DNA of 64,000 nt. Source: CAZRXG01 sp964603985. GTDB taxonomy: Bacteria > Chloroflexota > Anaerolineae > Aggregatilineales > UBA3940. Both the position numbers and the translations under genes were made by a program. Location of the stretch: NCBI GenBank assembly GCA_964603985.1, contig CAZRXG010000011.1, positions 49,863-113,862 on the forward strand, in the 5' to 3' direction. This document shows positions 26,110 to 33,717 of this stretch, in pieces (within the stretch, counting starts at the first letter, position 1; each line of letters opens with the position of its first letter). The notes under the pieces are model-generated. The model was not told the DNA's origin, made no database searches, and saw only the letters and a list, made by a program, of their open reading frames with translations.

Positions 26110-26514
26110 CTAGACCTGCGCGGCTGCCGGGCCCTGGTACTCGGCATCGCCGAAGGCCAGGACGGGGTAGAAGATGAACGGCAGGAGCAGCAGCCCAACG
26201 CCAAAACCACCCCCCTTGCCAAAGGATTTGGCGAGGTCGAAGGTCACGATAATGCCGATGATGAGGTTGACGAAGGGGACGAAGCATAATAGGATGACCC
26301 ACCAAGTGGGACGCCCGACAACTTCGAGCAGCACAATGGCGTTGTAGATCGGAACGATGGCCGCCCAACCCGGCTTCCCTGCCTTCTGGAAGATCATCCA
26401 CAATGAGACGATCATCACGACCGCAATTACGAGACCACAGAGCGATGAAACGACGCCGCTGGCCGCCCCGCCGCGGTCGCCTTGCTGGAACAAGAACATT
26501 ACTGTTGACAGCAT
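26110..26514 (-). CDS. DUF5684-like small membrane protein
   Basis: 134 residues with four hydrophobic segments. FQKAGKPGWAAIVPIYNAIVLLEVVGRP is the recognisable core (cut: KAGKPGWAAIVPIYN), shared by DUF5684 and related small membrane proteins; FDLAKSFGKGGGFGVGLLLL and a final FGDAEYQGP follow. Function unknown. Start ATG 26514 with AGAGGGAA close before it; the ATG at 26499 is an alternative. Confidence 0.8.
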   Translation of the reverse strand: MLSTVMFLFQQGDRGGAASGVVSSLCGLVIAVVMIVSLWMIFQKAGKPGWAAIVPIYNAIVLLEVVGRPTWWVILLCFVPFVNLIIGIIVTFDLAKSFGKGGGFGVGLLLLPFIFYPVLAFGDAEYQGPAAAQV

Positions 26515-26750
26515 TTCCCTCTACTCCTTTGCTCGGTTGTGGATAGGCAGCCAAAGCCCTCGTGGCAAGCATGAGTATGTTGGCTCAACGCGTTCCACCG
26601 TCCGCCCTCTGGTCGCCGTCACCTCCGGCGGGAGAGTGGCGGTCGCTGCCTATTTATTGAGATTCAACATCGCCATTATAGGCAAGTTCCGATCCGGGCG
26701 CGAGTGGGCCGGTGTGGGCCCTGTTGGGGGCCCTGTTGGGGGGCTTCGCC

Positions 26751-26778
26751 TTGACAGGTTCCCAGAGGTCACTATACT
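26751..26778 (+). promoter_or_regulatory. Promoter of the STAS gene pair
   Basis: Perfect TTGACA, 16 nt, TATACT, 33 nt before the first STAS start codon. A 12-nt direct repeat GGCCCTGTTGGG lies just upstream (about 26717-26741). Confidence 0.7.
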
Positions 26779-26811
26779 ACCTACCATGCAAAGAGCGAGA
26801 AGAAGACACCT

Positions 26812-27168
26812 ATGAACGAACCAACAACCCTGACCGTCAAAGATCGGCCCAGTGGCCTGCGGGTGATTCACATTCACGGCGACCTGGACTCGATGGGGTC
26901 GCGCATGATCGAAGGCTCGTTCTCCGATGCCATCGACGACCGTTCCATGCGCGTCGTCGTGGAGCTGGGGGAGGTCACCTTTATCTCATCCGCCGGGCTG
27001 GCGATGCTGCTGGTAAAGGGGAAGGCGCTGCGCGAGGGCGGCGGCAATCTCTCCATCGCTTCGGCCAGCGACCGCGTCCACGAAGTCCTGATGCTGGCGG
27101 GTTTCCAGGACCTGTTCGGCATCTACCCGACGCTTGACGAGGCGCTGGCGGCACTCGAAGATACCTGA
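26812..27168 (+). CDS. STAS-domain protein (anti-sigma factor antagonist-like)
   Basis: 118 residues, one STAS fold: VIHIHGDLDSMGSRMIEGSF, VVVELGEVTFISSAGLAMLLV, then ILDL-type helix. The FISSAGL loop carries the Ser normally phosphorylated by a partner kinase, so it could act as a switch in a partner-switching system. No anti-sigma kinase (HATPase) is adjacent. A second, degenerate STAS gene follows 40 nt downstream in the same transcript. Confidence 0.88.
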   Translation: MNEPTTLTVKDRPSGLRVIHIHGDLDSMGSRMIEGSFSDAIDDRSMRVVVELGEVTFISSAGLAMLLVKGKALREGGGNLSIASASDRVHEVLMLAGFQDLFGIYPTLDEALAALEDT

Positions 27169-27208
27169 CCCACCACAGGCCAGACCGGGGCATCAGGGAA
27201 ACGCCACC

Positions 27209-27667
27209 ATGTATGAGGATCGCATCCCCACGTTGTCGAGCATGACGCGGGAGAGCGGGCTGGTGATCATCCGCCTCCGGGGAGAACTGGACTCCCTCGG
27301 CACGCGCCTGCTCCAACCGGCCTTTGCGGTTGCACTCTCCGACCGGACGGTGACCGCCATCGTCGACCTGAGCGGGGTGCCCTTCCTGACCAGCAAGGCG
27401 CTGGCGATGTTCCTCACTCACGGTCAGGCGATGCAACGCGCCGGGGGCAGCCTGCACCTGGCCGGGGCCAACGGGGCCGTGACGGAGGTCCTTGAGCTGG
27501 CCGGGTTCGATGACCTGTTCTGCCTGGCCCCGACGCTGGAAGAGGCCATCGACCGGCTGGAGGCAGAAGCAGCCGCTTCTTCCGAAGCCACTTCCTCCGA
27601 AGCCACTTCCTCCGAAGCCACTTCCTCCGAAGCCACTTCCTCCGAAAAAGAGGACGTTGACCCCTGA
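27209..27667 (+). CDS. STAS-domain protein with degenerate switch site and SEATS repeat tail
   Basis: 152 residues. The STAS domain (about 10-115) parallels the upstream one (IRLRGELDSLGTRLLQPAF) but the switch loop reads FLTSKALAMF, losing the conserved Gly after Ser, so phospho-control may be lost or altered. The C-terminus has four tandem SEATS pentapeptides encoded by a 15-bp repeat, then EKEDVDP. Start ATG 27209. Likely acts with its neighbour. Confidence 0.82.
   Translation: MYEDRIPTLSSMTRESGLVIIRLRGELDSLGTRLLQPAFAVALSDRTVTAIVDLSGVPFLTSKALAMFLTHGQAMQRAGGSLHLAGANGAVTEVLELAGFDDLFCLAPTLEEAIDRLEAEAAASSEATSSEATSSEATSSEATSSEKEDVDP
27588..27650 (+). repeat. 15-bp coding minisatellite (four copies)
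   Basis: TCCGAAGCCACTTCC is repeated four times head to tail without mismatch, encoding SEATS. Copy number changes by multiples of 15 keep the frame. Confidence 0.9.
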
Positions 27668-27698
27668 TAGAGAAGGCACCGGAGCCGAAAAGAGATAG

Positions 27699-27731
27699 CC
27701 CCCTCCGCCGCCGCGCAGGGGGTACATTTTG
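27699..27731 (+). terminator. Possible terminator after the STAS pair
   Basis: CCCCCT (27699-27704) pairs with AGGGGG (27717-27722) over a GC-rich loop and is followed by TACATTTTG. Weak T-run. Confidence 0.4.
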
Positions 27732-27853
27732 TCGCACCCCGATAGAACCCCCAGGCGTCCCGGCCACCTTGGTGCTCGTGGTAAAGCCGGGTGCTATAAT
27801 AGCCGCGAAAGGCCCTGTTTCGCCCACAGCCTGTCATTGCAGGAGGAAAGACC

Positions 27854-28546
27854 GTGAAACGCTCTGAGATCAACGCCATCATCCGCGACGCTGACGCATT
27901 CCTCAAGGCGAACAGCTTCCACCTCCCGCCCTTCGCGTACTGGTCGCCCGACGAGTGGACGGCCAAGGGTGAAGAGGTCAGGGAGATCGTCGAGCACGGC
28001 CTGGGCTGGGACATCACCGACTTCGGGCTGGGGAAGTACGAGACGTGCGGCCTGTTCCTGTTCACGATCCGCAACGGCGATCTGGAGAACCTGAAGGCGG
28101 GCAAGGGCAAGGTCTACGCCGAGAAGGTCCTGATCGTGGGCGTTGACCAGGTCACGCCGATGCACTTTCACTGGACCAAGACCGAGGACATTATCAACCG
28201 GGGCGGCGGTAGGCTGGTCGTCAAGCTTTACAACGCCACCCAGGACGAAGATCTGGCCGACACCGACGTGACGGTCAGCGTCGATGGGGTGACGCGCACC
28301 GTGCCCGCCGGGGGGATGGTGGTGCTTGACCCCGGCGAGAGCATCACGCTGATGCCCTACGTGTACCACGAGTTCTGGGGAGCCGAAGCGCGGGTGCTGG
28401 TCGGCGAGGTCTCGACGGTGAACGACGACAATATCGACAACCGCTTCCACCAGCCGGTGGGGCGCTTCCCCGATATCGAGGAGGACGAGCCGCCGCGGTA
28501 CCTGCTGGTCAACGACTATCAGACGTACTACCGGCCCGGCAAGTAA
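27854..28546 (+). CDS. D-lyxose/D-mannose ketol-isomerase (cupin type)
   Basis: 230 residues, GTG start with AGGAGGAAAG upstream. Converts D-lyxose to D-xylulose and D-mannose to D-fructose. Metal ligands are visible as His104 and His106 (HFHWTKTED), Glu111 and the later His in YHEFWG; ETCGLFLFTIRNG and the final YQTYYRPGK are family phrases. It is a compact cupin of typical length. A TATAAT at 27795-27800 may be its -10, though the best -35 is 20 nt away. No sugar operon is adjacent. Confidence 0.9.
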   Translation: MKRSEINAIIRDADAFLKANSFHLPPFAYWSPDEWTAKGEEVREIVEHGLGWDITDFGLGKYETCGLFLFTIRNGDLENLKAGKGKVYAEKVLIVGVDQVTPMHFHWTKTEDIINRGGGRLVVKLYNATQDEDLADTDVTVSVDGVTRTVPAGGMVVLDPGESITLMPYVYHEFWGAEARVLVGEVSTVNDDNIDNRFHQPVGRFPDIEEDEPPRYLLVNDYQTYYRPGK

Positions 28547-28592
28547 TCGGCCAATCCGGGCAAGAGCGCCCCAACCGTAGAGGAGCCGCACC

Positions 28593-29237
28593 ATGAAGCG
28601 GATCGTCCCCAACGTCCACGTCTTCACCGGCCTGATCGTGGGCCGTGTCTACCTCGTCGAGGACCCCGACGGCCTCACCCTGATCGACGCCGGGATGCCG
28701 CTCGCAGCCGCCAGGATCGTCCGCCAGCTCAAAGCAGCCGGTCACGTCCCCACCGACGTGAAGCGCATCCTGATCACCCACGCCCACCCCGACCACACCG
28801 GCGGCCTGCCCGCCCTCAAGGAGCTGACCGGCGCGCAGGTGATCGCCTCGGCGGTCGAGCGCCCCTTTGTCGAGGGCCGCGAATCGGCCCCCCATCCCTC
28901 CGGCACGCCCGTCGACCGCCCGGTCGAAGACGGTGAGGTCATCAACGAGGTACTGGGCGGCCTGCACGTCATCCTCACGCCCGGCCACTCGCCGGGACAC
29001 ACCGCCTACTGGCAGCCGGATCGACGCGTCCTGTTCTGCGGCGACGCGATCCTGAACCTGGTCGGCCTCACGCTGCCCATCGCCATAGTCACGCCCGACA
29101 TGGACGAAAACCGGCGCTCGGTGGAAAAGTTGGCAGGGTTAGATGCTTCGGTGGTATGCTTCGGACACGGTCCGGCCCTCACACGCGACGCTGCCGGTGC
29201 GTTGCGCCGCTTTGCCGGGCGCGTTGGGGGGGCGTGA
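28593..29237 (+). CDS. MBL-fold metallo-hydrolase
   Basis: 214 residues. The binuclear metal motif is THAHPDHTGG with His63, His65, Asp67 and His68; GHSPGHTAYW supplies the fourth His, and a late FGHGPAL the last. Substrate class cannot be settled; Zn hydrolases of this small group cleave thioesters, lactones or phosphodiesters. It follows the lyxose isomerase by 46 nt and precedes the pRiA4b-ORF3 gene by 20 nt, so they may be one operon. Confidence 0.9.
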   Translation: MKRIVPNVHVFTGLIVGRVYLVEDPDGLTLIDAGMPLAAARIVRQLKAAGHVPTDVKRILITHAHPDHTGGLPALKELTGAQVIASAVERPFVEGRESAPHPSGTPVDRPVEDGEVINEVLGGLHVILTPGHSPGHTAYWQPDRRVLFCGDAILNLVGLTLPIAIVTPDMDENRRSVEKLAGLDASVVCFGHGPALTRDAAGALRRFAGRVGGA

Positions 29238-29257
29238 TACCCATCACAGGGAGAGCG

Positions 29258-30172
29258 ATGAGCGATAACGGAAAGTCCACAGTGGAGACTGTTTACCAGT
29301 TGAAGATCACGCTTGATGGGAGCAAGCCGCCCATCTGGCGTCGGGTTCAGGTTCCCGCCGATATCACGCTCGATGTCCTGCACGTCATCGTCCAGTTTGC
29401 GATGGGCTGGGAGGATTACCACCTGCACGAGTTCGCCGTCGGTGAGGTCCGCTACGGCGTACCGGACCCGGACTACGGAGCTTTTGGGCCGCCTATGAAG
29501 GACGAAGTCGAAGCGACGCTCAAGAAGGTGGCTCCCAAGGAGGGCAGCAAGCTCACCTACCTCTACGACTTCGGCGACGGGTGGGATCACACCATCCTGG
29601 TCGAGAAGATCCTGCCCGCCGACCCATCGGTGGAGTATCCGGTCTGCACCGGCGGCAAACGTGCCTGCCCGCCGGAGGACTGCGGCGGCATCGGGGGATA
29701 TGCCAGGCTGCTGGAAGCCCTGGCCGATCCGGAGCACCCGGAGCACGACGAATTGAGCGAATGGGTGGGCGGGAAGCTCGACCCCGAGGCCTTCGACCTG
29801 GACGAGATCAACGAGGCCCTTGAGATCGTCGACGAGTACGTCGACGAAATGCTGCTCCTCGACGAGGGCATCCTCGATCTGACCGGCAAGAACCTCGACG
29901 ATGTCTATGGTACGGTCATCGATCAATTGGGGGACGTGCTCGAAGAACTGAAGGAGCTGCCCGACGGCTACGAGTTCCGCTTTCCCAACGATCCGGTTGC
30001 CTATTACGTAGCCACGTCGCTTATCCCATTTGCGCTGATCCTCCACCACCCCCTGCGCTACGTGCTTGAGATCGCGCCCACCGAGGAGGGGCCGATTGTG
30101 CTGCGCATCCTCGGCCCCAAGGAGTTCATCGACCCCCTGCTGGACGAGTGGGGCGTTGCCCCCAAAAAGTGA
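29258..30172 (+). CDS. Plasmid pRiA4b ORF-3-like protein
   Basis: 304 residues. The N-terminal ~190 residues are a clear pRiA4b_Orf3 domain: LKITLDGSKPPIWRRVQVP, LHVIVQFAMGWEDYHLHEF, LTYLYDFGDGWDHTILVEKI and the CPPEDCGGIGGY cysteine pair. The rest is acidic and helical. The domain is widespread, sometimes near mobile genes, but its job is not known. Start ATG 29258 with AGGGAGA ahead. Its TGA overlaps the ATG of the CcrM-like gene (TGATG), implying coupled translation. Confidence 0.9.
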   Translation: MSDNGKSTVETVYQLKITLDGSKPPIWRRVQVPADITLDVLHVIVQFAMGWEDYHLHEFAVGEVRYGVPDPDYGAFGPPMKDEVEATLKKVAPKEGSKLTYLYDFGDGWDHTILVEKILPADPSVEYPVCTGGKRACPPEDCGGIGGYARLLEALADPEHPEHDELSEWVGGKLDPEAFDLDEINEALEIVDEYVDEMLLLDEGILDLTGKNLDDVYGTVIDQLGDVLEELKELPDGYEFRFPNDPVAYYVATSLIPFALILHHPLRYVLEIAPTEEGPIVLRILGPKEFIDPLLDEWGVAPKK

Positions 30173-31287
30173 TGGCCCCGCAGCCCCCCGACCCACCCAC
30201 ACCCGATCTCCCCCTGGATCGCATCATCCAGGGGGACTGCGTCGAGGTGCTGGCGACGTTCCCCGCCGGGTCGATTGATCTGGTCTTCGCCGACCCGCCC
30301 TACAACCTCCAGCTCGGCGGGGAGTTGTGGCGGCCCAACATGACCCGCGTCGACGCCGTCGACGACGCCTGGGATCAATTCGACAGCGCCGCCGCCTACG
30401 ACGCCTTCACGCGCGCCTGGCTGGGAGCCTGCCGCCGGGTGCTCAAGGACACCGGCACGCTGTGGGTGATCGGCACCTACCACAACATCCACCGCGTCGG
30501 CGCGGCCCTGATGGATCTCGGCTACTGGATTCTCAACGACGTGGTGTGGGTCAAGACCAACCCCATGCCCAATTTCAAGGGCACGCGCTTCACCAACGCC
30601 CAGGAGACGCTGATCTGGGCGCAGAAGCACCGGGGCGCGAAGTACACCTTCAACTACCACGCCATGAAGGCCCTCAACGGCGGCAAGCAGATGCGCAGCG
30701 ATTGGGTGCTGCCCATCTGCGCCGGGTCGGAGCGGGTCCGGGTCGCGGGCAGGAAGGCCCACTCGACACAGAAGCCGGAGGCGCTGCTGTACCGCGTCAT
30801 CCTGTCCGGCTCCAACCCCGGCGACGTGGTGCTCGATCCCTTCTTCGGCACCGGCACGACCGGCGCGGTCGCCAGGCGGCTGCACCGCCGCTGGATCGGC
30901 ATCGAGCGCGACCCCGACTACGTGGCGGTAGCGCAGGAGCGCATCGACGCCGTCACCCCGCCGTCCTTCTCCGAGGAGGTCTTCGTCCCGGAGGAGAGGC
31001 GCAAGCTGCCGCGCGTTTCCTTCGGGGCGTTGCTTGAGCGCGGGCTGATCCGGCCCGGCCAGACGCTCACCTTTGGCCGCGAGGGGCGCGAGACGGCCAC
31101 CGTCCTCGCCGACGGGCGGCTTCGCTGGGGGGACGTGACCGGCTCGATCCACCAGGTCGCGGCGGCCATCCAGGACGCGCCCTGCAACGGCTGGACGCAC
31201 TGGTACGCCCGCGACCCGGAGACGGGCGAGCGGTTCGTGATTGACCGCTTGCGTGATATAATTCGCAAAGAGTTAACCGCCGGATAG
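30172..31287 (+). CDS. ccrM-like: CcrM-like adenine DNA methyltransferase with RAMA domain
   Basis: 371 residues. Beta-class order: DPPYNLQLGG at 41-50, then DPFFGTGTTG at 222-231. DRIIQGDCVEVLATFPAGSI and VDAVDDAWDQFDS closely follow the alphaproteobacterial CcrM/M.HinfI sequence, and the C-terminal part (about 280-369) is a RAMA domain ending CNGWTHWYARD and IDRLRDIIR. By family it should methylate adenine in GANTC. No HinfI-like nuclease is adjacent, so it is probably an orphan enzyme with an epigenetic or replication-linked role. Start at 30172, overlapping the previous stop. Confidence 0.92.
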   Translation: MAPQPPDPPTPDLPLDRIIQGDCVEVLATFPAGSIDLVFADPPYNLQLGGELWRPNMTRVDAVDDAWDQFDSAAAYDAFTRAWLGACRRVLKDTGTLWVIGTYHNIHRVGAALMDLGYWILNDVVWVKTNPMPNFKGTRFTNAQETLIWAQKHRGAKYTFNYHAMKALNGGKQMRSDWVLPICAGSERVRVAGRKAHSTQKPEALLYRVILSGSNPGDVVLDPFFGTGTTGAVARRLHRRWIGIERDPDYVAVAQERIDAVTPPSFSEEVFVPEERRKLPRVSFGALLERGLIRPGQTLTFGREGRETATVLADGRLRWGDVTGSIHQVAAAIQDAPCNGWTHWYARDPETGERFVIDRLRDIIRKELTAG

Positions 31288-31344
31288 CGCATAGCTGGCG
31301 GCTGCTGACTGTGTGCTTACGCGTTGACAAGGAGATCGCCCGGT

Positions 31345-31812
31345 ATGTTATCCCACCTGCGTGCCCACAACCGTGCCATTGAACAGGGTGTCAGGGCCAT
31401 CGAAGGCCACCTGAAGAAGATCAGCGACGGTGCCGTGCTCGACCCCGGGGGGCGCTGCCGCCTCCAGTACGAGGATGTCGGCGTGCACATCGTCGTGTTG
31501 CCGGAGCATAATCTGGTTATCTTCAAGACCTTCATCAATTTCCTGCCCGACCCCGCTTCCGGCAAGCTCCTGCCGCTCTACTACCACCTGCTCGACATGA
31601 GCGACGAGCCGGACACCGGCATGGCCTACTTCGCCATCGTCGCCGGTGAGGAGCTTGACCTGGAACGCGACGTGATCAGCGTGGAGACCAAGCGCCCCAT
31701 CGCCGACATCAGCCTTGACGAGTTCCGCACCTGCGTGCAGATCGTCGGCGAGGTAGCCAACCTCTGGATCGACCGGCTGGAAGAGGAATTCGACGCGCCG
31801 CGCGTCCCCTGA
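31345..31812 (+). CDS. YbjN-like (T3SS-chaperone fold) protein
   Basis: 155 residues with AAGGAG ahead of the ATG. The fold pattern (VLPEHNLVIFKTFINFLPD, YYHLLDMSDEPDTGMAYFAI, ERDVISVETKRPIADISLDEF, CVQIVGEVANLW) matches YbjN/Tir-chaperone-like domains, small alpha-beta proteins of unclear function often linked to stress. It is the last gene before a strong terminator. Confidence 0.75.
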   Translation: MLSHLRAHNRAIEQGVRAIEGHLKKISDGAVLDPGGRCRLQYEDVGVHIVVLPEHNLVIFKTFINFLPDPASGKLLPLYYHLLDMSDEPDTGMAYFAIVAGEELDLERDVISVETKRPIADISLDEFRTCVQIVGEVANLWIDRLEEEFDAPRVP

Positions 31813-31828
31813 TCGCGAGGAAAAAGCG

Positions 31829-31860
31829 CGGGGCACGATGCACCGTGCCCCGTGTTTTGT
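31829..31860 (+). terminator. Rho-independent terminator of the 28.6-31.8 kb unit
   Basis: CGGGGCACG (31829-31837) pairs with CGTGCCCCG (31844-31852), followed by TGTTTTGT. Confidence 0.85.
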
Positions 31861-31991
31861 ACGCCTTACCGGTTTTTAATCGCCCGCGTTCTGGCCCGTC
31901 GAGCGGAGCCAGAATCGTTCGGAATAATAAATACATGTAGGGGCGAGTTGTACCTCACCCCGGTTATCGTCAGGTCACCCCGGCGATTGTG

Positions 31992-32891
31992 TCATGGTGT
32001 GTTGGTGGGCGTCGGGGTTGATGTGTAGGTCGGTGTCGGCGTGAAAGTTGGCGTTATCGTCGGTGTCGGGCCTGTCGCCGTCGCCGTTGGCTTCTGCGTC
32101 GGCGGTGTCCCGCTCGGCGAAACAGGCGGCTGGGCGGGCATGCCGCCGCCGTAGGGCATCGCCAGCACCAGCGCCAGAATCGGCATGTCGACGGCTGGCG
32201 AGCCGACCATGTAGAACGAGTAGATCGTGCGTGCTTTCAATTCCAACGTGCCCATGTCGAAGGCCAGCACCGGCGGCTCCCCGGTCCCCTTTTCTGCCTT
32301 CGTCCACATCTCGTTGTTCGTCCACACCTGCCAGTGATACGCCCCCGCTTCCATGTTGGGCAGCGTCACCGGGTCCTCGACGTAGCCGAACTCAAGCGCG
32401 GGCACTTTGACCACTTCCGTGTCGGCATCGATCACGTCCATGCGTGGCGCCTGCGGAACGGAGTGGAAGAACTGCACGCGGGTCTCGTTCTCACCCAGCG
32501 GGTCGTATACCGGGATGCGGTACGCGCCGAACTGGGCACGCTCGGTGATGTTCATGATTGGGATGATGTAGTAGTCGCCCTTCCCCAGGATCGCTTCGCC
32601 CGCCACCAGCGCCGGATCGGTGACGGCGGACGAGCTGTAGCGCGCCTCGATCCACACCGGCCCCGCGCTGATCTCAACCGGCAGCGTCCCTGCGGGGAAA
32701 GTCAGCTCCTTGCCGATCAGCGCCCCGTCGATGTAAATGTCCACCGCCGGGGCATCCGGCGAGAAGTTGGCGACGATCACGAACGCGGTACCGGTGTCTT
32801 CCTGATCCTCCTGGGCCAGCACAACCAGAGGCAAGACGAGAGCGGCAATGACCAGCACCGTGATAATCACAATCCGCCGTCTGCGTGACAT
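31992..32891 (-). CDS. Secreted DUF4397-domain protein
   Basis: 299 residues. A signal sequence (RRRRIVIITVLVIAALVLPL) is followed by a DUF4397 beta domain starting VIVANFSPDAPAVDIYIDG and continuing through VWIEARYSSSA. A second Ig-like half precedes a Thr-Pro-rich C-terminus (about 255-299). DUF4397 proteins are surface or secreted and of unknown function. Start placed at MSRRRR (32891), which has AAAGGAT ahead; the longer frame is unrelated. Confidence 0.85.
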   Translation of the reverse strand: MSRRRRIVIITVLVIAALVLPLVVLAQEDQEDTGTAFVIVANFSPDAPAVDIYIDGALIGKELTFPAGTLPVEISAGPVWIEARYSSSAVTDPALVAGEAILGKGDYYIIPIMNITERAQFGAYRIPVYDPLGENETRVQFFHSVPQAPRMDVIDADTEVVKVPALEFGYVEDPVTLPNMEAGAYHWQVWTNNEMWTKAEKGTGEPPVLAFDMGTLELKARTIYSFYMVGSPAVDMPILALVLAMPYGGGMPAQPPVSPSGTPPTQKPTATATGPTPTITPTFTPTPTYTSTPTPTNTP

Positions 32892-33039
32892 AAGGCCGAT
32901 CCTTTCACTTAATTGCCAAACCCCGCTACATGATTCCTCAATCGTTATCTCCACCCCCAATAATAGCACACCTTTTTGCAGATGGTGAAATCCAATTTTC
33001 GGCCAACCGCGCCGATCACGCTGCTGCAAGTGTACTGTC

Positions 33040-33426
33040 TTACGTGGAATCGTCTAACTGCGCGTGGAACTCCGCCACGACGTCACGTGCCTCGTCCAAC
33101 GTGTCGGCGTAATGAACGCGCCTGAAGATCCGCGAGAAGATGTCGGTCAGCGCTCTCCGCTCCACCCCGACCGCCACCAGCAGGCGGCTGCCGTTCGGGT
33201 GGCCCATTCTCGCGGCGATCTGCGGGTACATCGAGAGCATCTTCGACGGAAAGGTCTCCATCTCTGAGAAGTCGATGACCACGCTTACCTTGTGCTGCAC
33301 GGTGTCCATCAGCGCGTTGATCTCGTCCACGACGGGCACAAATTCGCTCGCGTCGGGTGTGCCGCTGACGGTCGCCAGCGTGAAGGTCTTTTGGTCGGGG
33401 TCGCCCCATTCTACGACGATAGGCAT
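33040..33426 (-). CDS. STAS/SpoIIAA-like small protein
   Basis: 128 residues with the strand-helix pattern of a STAS-like fold: TFTLATVSGTPDASEFVPVV, VVIDFSEMETFPSKMLSMY, RLLVAVGVERRALTDIFSRI, and a final helix with VVAEFHAQ. This resembles the SpoIIAA-like/DUF family rather than classical antagonists, since the switch serine context (FPSKML) is poorly kept. Start ATG 33426 with AAAGGAAAC ahead. Confidence 0.65.
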   Translation of the reverse strand: MPIVVEWGDPDQKTFTLATVSGTPDASEFVPVVDEINALMDTVQHKVSVVIDFSEMETFPSKMLSMYPQIAARMGHPNGSRLLVAVGVERRALTDIFSRIFRRVHYADTLDEARDVVAEFHAQLDDST

Positions 33427-33536
33427 GGTGTTTCCTTTGTGCTTCACTTCCTTTTTGCCTATTTTGACCCGCAGGCCGTTCTTTTTCAAGCCGCTGCGTC
33501 CGGTGGGCGCGGCTCAACAAAGCACTGCACTTGCCT

Positions 33537-33612
33537 TCCCCCCTCGCCCAGCGCTCGAAGAGCGCGTCCGGGAGAGGGGGCGGCGACCTTCAGTCGGCGG
33601 GGGTGAGGGCCG
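33537..33612. repeat. GC-rich inverted-repeat intergenic element, copy 1
   Basis: CCCCTCGCCC at the left end is partly mirrored by GGGAGAGGGG in the middle and GGGGGTGAGGGC at the right end, with a small inner hairpin GCGCTCGAAGAGCGC. The same plan recurs at 40832-40892. Confidence 0.6.
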
Positions 33613-33717
33613 TGAGCAGCCAGCGCCTCGCTGTTATGACATTTGTCACCGTCGATAGGGTTTCAAACCGGCCTCAATAGTGGTAAAGTTTATCCAGATC
33701 CTGTCGGAGGAAACTAT

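Noticed and set aside
29258..30172. pRiA4b-ORF3 gene as evidence of a transposon
   Set aside because: No transposase, inverted repeats or target duplication around it; the domain also occurs in ordinary chromosomal settings.
29006..30202. 398-codon minus-strand frame opposite the MBL and pRiA4b-ORF3 genes
   Set aside because: Antisense shadow; spans two real genes and shows no domain.
11197..31287. The two DNA methyltransferases as parts of one restriction-modification system
   Set aside because: They lie 19 kb apart, in different transcripts, with no nuclease or specificity gene beside either one.
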